Below the pieces are notes generated by a model, which saw only the letters and a program-made list of their open reading frames with translations, searched no databases and had not been told where the DNA came from. Below are positions 32,167 through 41,118 of a DNA stretch of 64,000 nucleotides, piece by piece. The stretch's first letter is position 1; each line of letters opens with the position of its first letter. This stretch comes from Lacustribacter sp964460315 (GTDB lineage Bacteria; Pseudomonadota; Gammaproteobacteria; Burkholderiales; Burkholderiaceae_A): positions 1-64,000 of the forward strand of contig CAYWPQ010000003.1 of NCBI GenBank assembly GCA_964460315.1, in the 5' to 3' direction. The position numbers were made by a program, and so were the translations under genes.

Positions 32167-34047
32167 TTAGGCTGCTGCAGGAGCCGCCGGCGCAACCCCA
32201 GTGGGGCCTGCACCTGAGCTTGGCGTGTTGGACCCTGTCTGCTTCGGGGGACGGGGTGGGCGACCTTCAATGATGTCGTCGATCTGGTCGGCGTCAATCG
32301 TTTCCCATTCCAAGAGCGCCTTGGCCATGACGTGCATCTTGTCCGCGTTGTCTTCAATGATCTTGCGAGCAACCGCATATTGCTCATCAATGATTCGACG
32401 GATTTCGGTGTCAACCTTTTGCATGGTGGATTCGGACATGGAGGTGGTCTTGGTCACCGAACGGCCCAGGAACACTTCGCCTTCGTTCTCGGCGTAAACC
32501 ATGGGGCCAAGGACATCGGACATGCCGTAGCGGGTGACCATGTCACGGGCCAAAGCAGTAGCGCGTTCAAAATCGTTGGAGGCTCCCGTGGTCATCTGAT
32601 CCATGAACACTTCTTCTGCGATACGGCCACCAAACAACACCGAAATGGTGCTGAGCATGCGGATCTTGTCCATGCTGTAGCGGTCGCCTTCGGGGAGCTG
32701 CATGGTCACACCAAGCGCGCGCCCACGAGGAATGATGGTGACCTTATGAACGGGGTCGGTCTTGGGCATCATGCGTGCCACCAAGGCGTGGCCGGCTTCG
32801 TGATAGGCCGTGTTCTTGCGCTCTTCCTCGGGCATGACCATGGATTTTCGCTCGGCGCCCATCATGATCTTGTCTTTGGCTTTTTCGAAGTCGTTCATCT
32901 CAACCACCCGGCCGTTACGGCGAGCGGCAAAGAGCGCGGCCTCGTTCACCAGATTCGCAAGGTCTGCGCCTGAGAAGCCAGGCGTGCCACGGGCAAGAAT
33001 GTCGGCACGAACATCCGCGGCGATGGGCACCTTGCGCATGTGCACGTTCAGGATCTGCTCGCGGCCACGGACGTCTGGAAGGCTGACCACCACCTGGCGG
33101 TCAAAGCGGCCCGGACGCAGAAGCGCGGGGTCTAAGACGTCGGGACGGTTGGTTGCTGCGATCACAATGATGCCTTGGCCAGTTTCAAACCCGTCCATTT
33201 CAACCAGCATCTGGTTGAGTGTCTGTTCGCGTTCGTCGTTGCCACCGCCAAGACCTGCGCCACGCTGGCGGCCTACGGCGTCGATCTCATCAATGAAGAT
33301 GATGCAGGGCGCATTCTTTTTCGCCTGCTCAAACATGTCACGGACTCGAGCCGCGCCCACACCCACAAACATTTCAACGAAATCCGAGCCTGAGATGGAG
33401 AAAAACGGCACCTTCGCCTCACCCGCGATGGCTTTGGCAAGTAGCGTCTTACCCGTTCCCGGTGGGCCCACCATCAGGACACCACGGGGAATATGGCCGC
33501 CCAGCTTTTGGAATTTGGTGGGGTCACGAAGGAACTCGACGAGCTCATGCACGTCTTCCTTGGCCTCGTCACAGCCGGCAACGTCCGCAAAGGTGATGTT
33601 GTTGTTGTTTTCGTCCATCAGGCGGGCTTTGGATTTCCCAAACGAGAATGCTCCGCCTTTGCCTCCGCCCTGCATCTGGCGCATGAAAAAGACCCAGACC
33701 CCAATGAGAAGCAGCATGGGGAACCATGAAACGAAAATGCTCATGAGCAATGAGGGCTCTTCTTCGGCCTTGGCCGAGACATTGACCCCGTACTTCATCA
33801 GGTCAGAGACCATCCACAAATCTTGAGGGGTGTTGACCGTGATCTGGCGCTCATCGGTGGTAAGGGCGCGAACGGTTCGGCCCTCGACGGAGGCGGACTT
33901 GATCCGGCCCTGACGAGCATCTTCCATAAACTGGGAATATGGCACTTCCTGGCCACGCACCTGGCGGCTGTCGAACTGCCGAAATACCGTGAACAGGACC
34001 AGCGCAATCACCATCCAGATGGCTGCTTTGGGGATCATATTGTTCAA
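32167..34047 (-). CDS. ftsH: ATP-dependent zinc metalloprotease FtsH
   Basis: A 626-residue inner membrane AAA+ protease for membrane-protein quality control. Two membrane helices (about 9-24 and 100-121) flank a small periplasmic domain. Walker A GPPGTGKT, Walker B CIIFIDEIDAVG, SRH region ATNRPDVLDPALLRPGRFDR and the zinc motif HEAGH follow. TTG 34047 is chosen over ATG 34038 because AAGGAG lies seven bases upstream and related FtsH proteins begin MNN. The tail is Pro/Ala-rich. rlmE is upstream, and the intergenic region 34048-34226 shows no clear element. Confidence 0.97.
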   Translation of the reverse strand: MNNMIPKAAIWMVIALVLFTVFRQFDSRQVRGQEVPYSQFMEDARQGRIKSASVEGRTVRALTTDERQITVNTPQDLWMVSDLMKYGVNVSAKAEEEPSLLMSIFVSWFPMLLLIGVWVFFMRQMQGGGKGGAFSFGKSKARLMDENNNNITFADVAGCDEAKEDVHELVEFLRDPTKFQKLGGHIPRGVLMVGPPGTGKTLLAKAIAGEAKVPFFSISGSDFVEMFVGVGAARVRDMFEQAKKNAPCIIFIDEIDAVGRQRGAGLGGGNDEREQTLNQMLVEMDGFETGQGIIVIAATNRPDVLDPALLRPGRFDRQVVVSLPDVRGREQILNVHMRKVPIAADVRADILARGTPGFSGADLANLVNEAALFAARRNGRVVEMNDFEKAKDKIMMGAERKSMVMPEEERKNTAYHEAGHALVARMMPKTDPVHKVTIIPRGRALGVTMQLPEGDRYSMDKIRMLSTISVLFGGRIAEEVFMDQMTTGASNDFERATALARDMVTRYGMSDVLGPMVYAENEGEVFLGRSVTKTTSMSESTMQKVDTEIRRIIDEQYAVARKIIEDNADKMHVMAKALLEWETIDADQIDDIIEGRPPRPPKQTGSNTPSSGAGPTGVAPAAPAAA

Positions 34048-34226
34048 GGCACTGCTCCTTAAAAAGTGACAACAAAAAACAATTCAAAACCCGCCCCCCA
34101 AACTTAGGGCTTGGGAAGAGGGGGAAGTTCACTTGATTCTAGACGGGATACCGGACCGGCTCAACGAAATCCCCATCAAATTTTCCAATGCCACTGATTG
34201 GTAAATGGCGTTGGAACCCCGGTTTT

Positions 34227-34898
34227 TCAAGGGGCATTGGTGGTTTTTGAGGGTTTTAACCGACGTCCAAGCAAAAAGGTCTCGGACGAATGGGCCCGGG
34301 AGGCCGGGGGCTTTCGGGAAGCCACCGAGACAAAATGTCGTTTAAAGGTCTCGACCAGCTGGCTGTACCCACTTCCGTTGAAGGTTTTCACCAGGAGTGC
34401 GCCCTCGGGTTTAAGGTGCTTCATCGAGAATTCCAGGGCAAGCTCACAGACATGCATGACCCGGGCGGCGTCCGCCGACTCCACACCCGAGAGATTCGGT
34501 GCCATGTCCGACAAGACAAGGTCCACCTTCTCGCCGCCCAGCCGCTGGCTGAGTTCTTCGGCCACGGACTCTTCGCGAAAGTCACCTTCGATGAATTCGA
34601 CATCGGCCACGGGTTCCATGGGCAGAATGTCCAAGGCCAGGATGCGCCCGTGAACCTTCTTGCCGGAATCTCCTGGGCCCTTCACGGTGAGAAGCTCGCG
34701 CAAAACCTGCGACCAGCTGCCGGGTGCGCTGCCCAGATCCACCACCGTCATGCCTGGCTTGATCAGATGATCTTTTTCATGAATGCCCAGTAATTTGAAG
34801 GCAGCCCGTGAACGATAGCCACGACCCTGGGCCTGACGAACAAAAGGGTCCGTCAGGTGCATATGAATCCACTGGGGATTGGACTTGTTCTTAGCCGT
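34227..34898 (-). CDS. rlmE: 23S rRNA (uridine-2'-O)-methyltransferase RlmE, unusual start
   Basis: A protein of about 223 residues that methylates U2552 of 23S rRNA. DPFVRQAQGRGYRSRAAFKLLGIHEKDHLIKPGMTVVDLGSAPGSWSQVL, DLVLSDMAPNLSG and GALLVKTFNGSGYSQLV match RlmE/FtsJ with the K-D-K-E catalytic set. The conserved N-terminus (K-rich stretch, then a Trp) aligns with AKNKSNPQW, but the codon before it is ACG, not ATG. Options are ACG 34898 (used), ATG 34862, which loses the Trp, or an ATG near 34946 inside greA. It overlaps greA by eight bases at ACG. Confidence 0.85.
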   Translation of the reverse strand, partial: TAKNKSNPQWIHMHLTDPFVRQAQGRGYRSRAAFKLLGIHEKDHLIKPGMTVVDLGSAPGSWSQVLRELLTVKGPGDSGKKVHGRILALDILPMEPVADVEFIEGDFREESVAEELSQRLGGEKVDLVLSDMAPNLSGVESADAARVMHVCELALEFSMKHLKPEGALLVKTFNGSGYSQLVETFKRHFVSVASRKPPASRAHSSETFLLGRRLKPSKTTNAP

Positions 34899-35367
34899 AG
34901 CGAACGTCCAGAATCTCGACTTCTCGGGCGCCGCCAGGTGCATGCACGACGGCGACATCACCCACCGACTTACCAATGAGGGCGCGGGCGATGGGGCTGG
35001 AGATGGAGATCTTGCCTTCTTTAAGATCGGCTTCGTCGTCCCCCACGATCTGATAAACGACCTTTTGGTCGTTTTCGAGATCGGAGAGTTCGACGATGGT
35101 GCCAAAGACCACTCGACCATCCTGCTCAATCTGAGAAGGATCAATGATCTGGGCCGTGGAGAGCTTGGACTCAAGCTCGGCAATGCGTCCTTCAATGAAG
35201 CCCTGACGTTCTTTGGCGGCGTCGTATTCCGCATTTTCTGAAAGGTCACCTTGAGCACGCGCCTCGGCAATAGCATTGATCACTGAGGGGCGCTCAACAT
35301 GCTTGAGACGGTTGAGCTCTTCTTTGAGGAGCTCGGCGCCACGAATGGTTAACGGTGTTGTGCTCAT
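34891..35367 (-). CDS. greA: Transcription elongation factor GreA
   Basis: A 158-residue factor that stimulates transcript cleavage by backtracked RNA polymerase. An N-terminal coiled coil (LTIRGAELLKEELNRLKHVERPSVINAIAEARAQGDLSENAEYDAAKERQ) carries the acidic tip DLSENAEY. The C-terminal FKBP-like domain ends VVHAPGGAREVEILDVRYG. The start overlaps the carB stop by four bases (ATGA), so it is coupled to carAB. Confidence 0.97.
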   Translation of the reverse strand: MSTTPLTIRGAELLKEELNRLKHVERPSVINAIAEARAQGDLSENAEYDAAKERQGFIEGRIAELESKLSTAQIIDPSQIEQDGRVVFGTIVELSDLENDQKVVYQIVGDDEADLKEGKISISSPIARALIGKSVGDVAVVHAPGGAREVEILDVRYG

Positions 35368-38300
35368 AGTGCTTCAAGAACCTTTCGATGCATGGTTTGA
35401 ACATCAATCACGCTGAGAGATGAGTCAGCCAGATGGCGGATGCCTTCGACAGCAGCGCGGGCACCGGCAATCGTGGTGTAGGTGGTGACCCGAGACGCCA
35501 AGGCCGTGGTTCGAATGGATCGCGAGTCGGTGATGGCCGAGCGTTTTTCTTCAACCGTGTTGATCACGAATTGGACATCGCCGTTCTTGATCATGTCAAC
35601 CACATGCGGCCGGCCCTCGGTGACCTTGTTGACGACCGCTGCCGGAATGCCTGCGGCGAGAATGGCGGCCGCTGTTCCCCGCGTGGCAACGATCTTGAAG
35701 CCCAGTTCATGGAGCATCTTGGCGATATCCACCATCACGGGCTTGTCGGTATTTTTGACGCTGATGAAGGCCGTGCCCGAGGTGGGCAATTTGATGCCGG
35801 CGCCCAGCTGAGACTTCACAAACGCCTCGGCGAAGGTGTCGGCCACGCCCATGACTTCACCGGTGGATTTCATTTCAGGGCCAAGGATGGTGTCGACACC
35901 CGGGAACTTCACAAACGGAAACACCGCTTCTTTGACCGAGTAATAGGGCGGAGAGATTTCCTCACCGATTTTTTGGTCATCGAGAGAAATGCCGAGCATG
36001 GCCCGAGCAGCCACCTTGGCCAGCGGAATTCCAGTGGCCTTGGACACATAGGGAACGGTTCGTGAGGCGCGAGGATTGACTTCCAAAACGAAGACATTGC
36101 CGTTTTGAATCGCAAACTGAACATTCATGAGGCCAACGACATTCAGGGCCCGAGACATCAGGGCCGTCTGACGTTTGAGCTCGGCGATCATGTCTGGCGA
36201 CAGCGAAAACGGCGGCAGGCTGCAGGCCGAGTCACCCGAATGGACTCCTGCCTGTTCAATATGCTCCATGACCCCGCCAATGAAGACTCGTTTGCCGTCG
36301 GACAGGCTGTCGACATCAACTTCGATGGCGTCATTAAGGAATCGGTCAAGCAGCACCGGTGAGTCATTGGAGACCTTCACGGCTTCCCGCATGTAGCGTT
36401 CAAGGTCGCGCTGCTCGTGGACGATCTCCATGGCGCGGCCGCCCAGAACGTAGCTGGGGCGAACCACCAAGGGGTAACCAATTTCCTGGGCCAGGCGAAT
36501 GGCTTCTTCCTCGGTACGTGCGGTGCGGTTGGGAGGCTGTCGAAGTTCGAGCTTCATCAGAAGCTTTTGGAAACGCTCCCGGTCCTCGGCGATATCGATC
36601 GATTCCGGAGAGGTGCCCACAATTGGAACACCCGCGGCCTCAAGAGCCTTCGCAAGCTTCAATGGGGTCTGTCCGCCGTACTGCACGATCACGCCAATGG
36701 GTTTTTCCTTGTCGACGATTTCAAGCACATCTTCAAGCGTGAGTGGCTCGAAGTAGAGACGATCGGAGGTGTCGTAGTCGGTGGAGACGGTCTCCGGGTT
36801 GCAGTTGACCATGATGGTCTCAAACCCGGATTCGCGAAGCGCCATGGCTGCATGCACGCAGCAGTAATCGAATTCGATCCCCTGCCCAATTCGATTCGGT
36901 CCGCCACCCAACACCATGACTTTCTTATTGTTGGTGGGGTTGGATTCGCATTCTTCTTCATAGGTTGAATAGAAGTACGAGGTGGCTGTGGCGAATTCTG
37001 CGGCACAGGTGTCCACGCGTTTGTAGACGGGACGAATGTTGAGCGAATGACGAAGCTTGCGCACCTCGCCTTCGGTGGTGTCGAGAAGATAAGCAAGGCG
37101 TCGGTCCGAGAAACCCTTGCGCTTGAGCCCAAGCAGCATGCTGGCATCAAGATCGGCCAGGGTGCGTTTATCAAGTTCCAGTTCGAGATCAATAATTTCT
37201 TTAATCTGCACCAGAAACCAGCGGTCGATTTTGGTCAGGCTGTGAACCTCTTCGATGGTGAACCCTTGAGCAAAGGCGTCACCCACATACCAGATGCGTT
37301 CAGGGCCGGGTTCGCCGAGCTCTTCCTCGATGCGCTCGCGGTCTGTGGTGTGCTGATTCATTCCGTCGGCGCCGACCTCAAGGCCGCGCAAGGCTTTCTG
37401 AAAGGATTCCTGGAAGGTTCGCCCCATGGCCATGACCTCGCCCACGGATTTCATCTGGGTGGTGAGATGGGAATCCGCGAGCGGGAATTTTTCGAAGGCG
37501 AACCTTGGAACCTTGGTCACCACGTAATCGATGGCGGGCTCAAAGGAGGCGGGTGTTGCACCGCCGGTGATGTCGTTTTTGAGTTCGTCGAGGGTGTAGC
37601 CGATGGCCAGCTTGGCGGCAACCTTGGCAATGGGAAAGCCCGTCGCCTTGGAGGCCAGCGCCGACGAGCGCGACACCCGCGGATTCATTTCAATCACGAT
37701 TAAACGGCCATTGGCCGGATTCACGGCGAACTGGACATTCGAGCCGCCCGTGTCGACACCAATTTCGCGCAGGATGGCGATCGAGGCGTTCCGCATGACC
37801 TGGTATTCCTTGTCCGTCAGCGTTTGCGCCGGCGCCACGGTGATGGAGTCGCCCGTGTGAATGCCCATGGGGTCAAGGTTTTCAATCGAGCAGACGATGA
37901 TGCAGTTGTCGGCGCGGTCACGCACCACTTCCATCTCGTACTCTTTCCAACCAATCAACGATTCCTCAATCAAGAGTTCCGACGTTGGCGAGGCCTCAAG
38001 GCCGCGCTTGCAGATGGTTTCGAACTCTTCGGCGTTGTAGGCAATGCCGCCACCCGTCCCGCCAAGTGTGAAGCTGGGACGAATGACCAGAGGGAAACCG
38101 CTGCTTCCCGTGAGCTGACTGATTTCTTTTTGCACCTGCCATGCTTCATCAATCGAGTGGGCCACGCCCGACTTCGCGGAATCCAGACCAATCTTGGTCA
38201 TGGCGTCTTTGAACTTGAGACGATCTTCCGCTTTCTCGATGGCCTCTTCGCGAGCGCCGATGAGTTCAACACCGAACTGATCAAGCACACCCTCGCGATG

Positions 38301-38606
38301 GAGATCCAGCGCGCAGTTCAAGGCGGTCTGGCCACCCATGGTGGGCAGCAAAGCGTCAGGCCGTTCTTTCTCGATGATCTTGGCCACCACCTGCCAGGTG
38401 ATGGGCTCGATGTAGGTGACGTCGGCCGTTTCAGGGTCCGTCATGATGGTGGCTGGGTTGCTGTTGACCAGCACCACCTTGTAGCCCTCTTCCTTTAGAG
38501 CTTTACAGGCCTGGGCGCCGGAATAATCGAATTCGCAGGCCTGGCCAATCACAATGGGGCCCGCGCCGATGATCAGTACGGTTTTGATGTCGGTGCGCTT
38601 AGGCAT
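35364..38606 (-). CDS. carB: Carbamoyl-phosphate synthase large subunit
   Basis: A 1080-residue subunit making carbamoyl phosphate from bicarbonate, ATP and glutamine-derived ammonia for arginine and pyrimidines. Two homologous ATP-grasp halves are visible: VLIIGAGPIVIGQACEFDYSGAQ at the start and VMVLGGGPNRIGQGIEFDYC at about residue 560. Each half has the ENLDPMGIHTGDSITVAPAQTL or equivalent segment and the VIEMNPRVSRSSALASKATG / VLEVNPRASRTVPYVSKATG signature. The C-terminal 140 residues are the allosteric domain. It overlaps carA by eight bases. Confidence 0.98.
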   Translation of the reverse strand: MPKRTDIKTVLIIGAGPIVIGQACEFDYSGAQACKALKEEGYKVVLVNSNPATIMTDPETADVTYIEPITWQVVAKIIEKERPDALLPTMGGQTALNCALDLHREGVLDQFGVELIGAREEAIEKAEDRLKFKDAMTKIGLDSAKSGVAHSIDEAWQVQKEISQLTGSSGFPLVIRPSFTLGGTGGGIAYNAEEFETICKRGLEASPTSELLIEESLIGWKEYEMEVVRDRADNCIIVCSIENLDPMGIHTGDSITVAPAQTLTDKEYQVMRNASIAILREIGVDTGGSNVQFAVNPANGRLIVIEMNPRVSRSSALASKATGFPIAKVAAKLAIGYTLDELKNDITGGATPASFEPAIDYVVTKVPRFAFEKFPLADSHLTTQMKSVGEVMAMGRTFQESFQKALRGLEVGADGMNQHTTDRERIEEELGEPGPERIWYVGDAFAQGFTIEEVHSLTKIDRWFLVQIKEIIDLELELDKRTLADLDASMLLGLKRKGFSDRRLAYLLDTTEGEVRKLRHSLNIRPVYKRVDTCAAEFATATSYFYSTYEEECESNPTNNKKVMVLGGGPNRIGQGIEFDYCCVHAAMALRESGFETIMVNCNPETVSTDYDTSDRLYFEPLTLEDVLEIVDKEKPIGVIVQYGGQTPLKLAKALEAAGVPIVGTSPESIDIAEDRERFQKLLMKLELRQPPNRTARTEEEAIRLAQEIGYPLVVRPSYVLGGRAMEIVHEQRDLERYMREAVKVSNDSPVLLDRFLNDAIEVDVDSLSDGKRVFIGGVMEHIEQAGVHSGDSACSLPPFSLSPDMIAELKRQTALMSRALNVVGLMNVQFAIQNGNVFVLEVNPRASRTVPYVSKATGIPLAKVAARAMLGISLDDQKIGEEISPPYYSVKEAVFPFVKFPGVDTILGPEMKSTGEVMGVADTFAEAFVKSQLGAGIKLPTSGTAFISVKNTDKPVMVDIAKMLHELGFKIVATRGTAAAILAAGIPAAVVNKVTEGRPHVVDMIKNGDVQFVINTVEEKRSAITDSRSIRTTALASRVTTYTTIAGARAAVEGIRHLADSSLSVIDVQTMHRKVLEAL

Positions 38607-39759
38607 GCTTGGTCTCCATCATGGTGATGAAGCGATCAAAGAGGGGGCCAATGTCATGGGGGCCAGGACTGGCTTCGGGGTGCCCTTGGAAACAGAATGC
38701 CGGGACGTCCGTGCGCTCAAGACCCTGAATGGACTGATCAAAGAGCGAGACGTGGGTGACGCGGAGATTGGACGGAAGGGTTGCAGGGTCGACGGCAAAG
38801 CCATGGTTCTGCGAGGTGATCATGACGCGCTTGGTGTCGAGATCTTGCACCGGATGGTTGGCCCCGTGATGACCGAACTTCATTTTCAATGTCTTGGCGC
38901 CCGAAGCAAGTGCCATGATTTGATGCCCAAGGCAGATGCCAAACACCGGGATTTTTTTGGCCATGGCGGCCTGAGCTGCGGCGATGGCGTAATCGCAGGG
39001 CTGAGGGTCTCCGGGGCCGTTCGAGAGAAACACGCCGTGGGGTGCAAGGGCCTGGATGTCAGCGAATGGGGTCTGGGCAGGAACCACGGTGACCTTGCAG
39101 CCGCGATCGGCAAGCATACGCAAGATGTTGGTCTTGACGCCGAAGTCAAGCGCCACCACATGAAAACGGGTCTGGCCGACGGATGAATGCCCTTGGCCAA
39201 GCACCCATGAGCCCTCCGTCCAGCTGTAGGGCTTGGTGGTGGAGACCACCTTGGCGAGGTCCATACCGACGAGCCCGGGGAACTGCTTGGCGGCGGCCAC
39301 GGCCTTGGCTGGGTCAAGGCTTTCACCCGGCAGGCCAGCAAGCAGCGCGCCGTTCTGAGCGCCCTTTTCCCGAAGGATTCGGGTGAGCTTTCGGGTGTCA
39401 ATGCCTGCGATACCCACCACACCCGCTGAAATCAGGGACTCGGAAAGCGACTGCTGGGAACGAAAATTGGAAACGACCTGAGAGAGGTCACGAATGACGA
39501 GCCCCGCAGCATGCATGCGATTGGATTCAGTGTCTTCGGAATTGATGCCCACGTTGCCGATGTGGGGATAAGTGAGGGTGACGATCTGGCGGCTGTAGCT
39601 GGGATCAGTGAGGATTTCCTGATACCCGGTCATGGCGGTATTAAAAACAACTTCGCCGACCGACAAACCGTTCGCGCCGATGGACTGACCTTTGAAGACC
39701 GTGCCGTCGGCGAGCGCGAGCAGAGCCGGAGCCACGGTCATAGACTGGCTTAACAACAA
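38599..39759 (-). CDS. carA: Carbamoyl-phosphate synthase small (glutaminase) subunit
   Basis: A 386-residue glutamine amidotransferase. The N-terminal domain has PALLALADGTVFKGQSIGA and FNTAMTGYQEILTDPSY. The class I glutaminase domain has VFLSNGPGDP, the nucleophile in VFGICLGHQ, and the catalytic HPE in FQGHPEASPGP. TTG 39759 is used because GGGAG lies six bases upstream; ATG 39741 is the alternative and would leave an 18-base longer leader. A TATAAT box is 24 bases upstream of the TTG. Confidence 0.96.
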   Translation of the reverse strand: MLLSQSMTVAPALLALADGTVFKGQSIGANGLSVGEVVFNTAMTGYQEILTDPSYSRQIVTLTYPHIGNVGINSEDTESNRMHAAGLVIRDLSQVVSNFRSQQSLSESLISAGVVGIAGIDTRKLTRILREKGAQNGALLAGLPGESLDPAKAVAAAKQFPGLVGMDLAKVVSTTKPYSWTEGSWVLGQGHSSVGQTRFHVVALDFGVKTNILRMLADRGCKVTVVPAQTPFADIQALAPHGVFLSNGPGDPQPCDYAIAAAQAAMAKKIPVFGICLGHQIMALASGAKTLKMKFGHHGANHPVQDLDTKRVMITSQNHGFAVDPATLPSNLRVTHVSLFDQSIQGLERTDVPAFCFQGHPEASPGPHDIGPLFDRFITMMETKHA

Positions 39760-39782
39760 GAGATACTCCCGGAATTTTTTCG

Positions 39783-39788
39783 ATTATA
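39783..39788 (-). promoter_or_regulatory. Candidate -10 box of the carAB-greA operon
   Basis: TATAAT on the minus strand, between the stop of the MAPEG gene (39793) and carA. No good -35 is seen 16 to 18 bases upstream. A start site near 39776 would give a leader of about 17 bases to TTG 39759. Confidence 0.45.
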
Positions 39789-39792
39789 CGGC

Positions 39793-40167
39793 TTAAGTGC
39801 CCGAAGCGAAAATCACGATGCAGGTGATGAACCCACCAAGCCAGGCGAGGGTTCGAGCCGTGGAGTAATTGGCCAGGTAGAACCCAATGTAGAGCACTCG
39901 GGCGGCAATAAAAAGCAGGCCAAGCTCATCGAGACGTTCGGTATCGGCGTCCGTGACCATGGCCATGAGCATGGCAATACCAAACCAGAGAAAGGCCTCC
40001 CAGCTGTTTTGTTGGGCCGCATTGGCACGACGACGATAACCCTCTTGCTTCGCGAGCCATTCGCGTGGCTGCCGGTTATCGTAATCGCGTGCACCCCACT
40101 TGGAAATTCCCGCACAGACAATCGGCAGCCAGCCGGCGATTAGTAGGCACCACATGGCAATCGTCAT
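39793..40167 (-). CDS. MAPEG-family membrane protein
   Basis: A 124-residue protein with four predicted membrane helices. The motif NAAQQNSWEAFLWFG (about 49-63) and the later ARVLYIGFYLANYSTARTLAW are typical of bacterial MAPEG proteins, relatives of eukaryotic microsomal glutathione transferases and eicosanoid enzymes. The bacterial role is generally undefined. It starts immediately after the recR stop with no spacer, so it is in the dnaX-ebfC-recR transcription unit. Confidence 0.88.
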   Translation of the reverse strand: MTIAMWCLLIAGWLPIVCAGISKWGARDYDNRQPREWLAKQEGYRRRANAAQQNSWEAFLWFGIAMLMAMVTDADTERLDELGLLFIAARVLYIGFYLANYSTARTLAWLGGFITCIVIFASGT

Positions 40168-40785
40168 TTAGATTTTCCTCCGGTCTCGCATCGCCTGCGC
40201 AATGGTTCCAAGATCAATGTATTCCAATTCTCCTCCCACGGGGACTCCACGCGCCAGTCGGGATATTTTTTTCTTTCCCTCCAGGCCTTTTATTTGAATG
40301 AGCCGCTCGATGGCATGAGCGGTGGCCTCGCCCTCGGGGGTGAAATTGGTGGCAATCACAATCTCTTTCACCTCGTCACCGAGGATTCGGGCCATCAGGC
40401 GGTCCATGTGAATCTCACGCGGCCCAACCCCATCAAGCGGTGAGAGCCTACCCATCAGCACAAAGTAGACCCCTCGCCAGGCATGACTTTGCTCGATCGC
40501 AAGCAGGTCAGCGGGTGACTCCACCACACAGAGCTGGCTGCGATCACGCTCGGTGCTTGCACACATCGGACAGATTGGCGCTTCAGCGAAGGTGTTGCAT
40601 TCCTGGCAGTGCTGGATCGATTCAATGGCATGAAGCAAGGACTGACCAAGCTGCTCGGCACCGGCGCGGTCATGCTGCAAGAGATGCATGGCCATGCGCT
40701 GCGCGGTCTTCGGGCCAACACCGGGAAGCCTGCGCAATGCCTCAGTGAGGGCATCAAGCGCATGAGGTGTTGACGGAATGGCCAT
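40168..40785 (-). CDS. recR: Recombination mediator protein RecR
   Basis: A 205-residue protein of the RecFOR pathway that helps load RecA. Helix-hairpin-helix RLPGVGPKTAQRMAMHLL (about 19-36), zinc finger CQECNTFAEAPICPMC, Toprim domain LCVVESPADLLAIEQ...YFVLMGRLSPLDGVGP and the C-terminal Walker-B-like segment SRLARGVPVGGELEYID are in the expected order. No base separates it from ebfC upstream or the MAPEG gene downstream. Confidence 0.97.
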   Translation of the reverse strand: MAIPSTPHALDALTEALRRLPGVGPKTAQRMAMHLLQHDRAGAEQLGQSLLHAIESIQHCQECNTFAEAPICPMCASTERDRSQLCVVESPADLLAIEQSHAWRGVYFVLMGRLSPLDGVGPREIHMDRLMARILGDEVKEIVIATNFTPEGEATAHAIERLIQIKGLEGKKKISRLARGVPVGGELEYIDLGTIAQAMRDRRKI

Positions 40786-41118
40786 CTAGAAGAGCTTCAT
40801 GCCCGGCGGAATGGGAAGGCCTGCCGTCACCGCCGACATTTTCTGCTGCGAGACCTGCTCGGCCCGACTCGAGGCGTCGTTGCATGCCGCCACAAGAAGG
40901 TCTTGAAGGGTCTCGCGGTCGTCGGGGTCGGCCGTCATCAGGCTGGGATCAATCGAAATACTTTTCACCAGATGCTTGCAGTTCATGCTGACCTTCACCA
41001 GTCCTGCACCCGCCTGACCCTCCACCATTTCCTGGTCGAGGCTGTCTTGCACCTGCTTCATCTTGTCTTGCATCTGCTGCGCCTGGCGCATCAGACCCGC
41101 GATCTGGCCTTTCATCAT
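40786..41118 (-). CDS. ebfC: YbaB/EbfC-family nucleoid-associated protein
   Basis: A 110-residue DNA-binding protein: the helical N-terminus GQIAGLMRQAQQMQDKMKQVQDSL, then VEGQAGAGLVKVSMNCKHLVKSISIDPSLM, are the hallmarks of the family. The position between dnaX and recR is the conserved one. The start overlaps the dnaX stop by four bases. Confidence 0.96.
   Translation of the reverse strand: MMKGQIAGLMRQAQQMQDKMKQVQDSLDQEMVEGQAGAGLVKVSMNCKHLVKSISIDPSLMTADPDDRETLQDLLVAACNDASSRAEQVSQQKMSAVTAGLPIPPGMKLF

Noticed and set aside
32810..33826. A 338-codon open frame opposite ftsH
   Set aside because: It is the antisense shadow of the highly conserved AAA+ domain, with low-complexity Ser/Arg/Pro composition and no known motifs.
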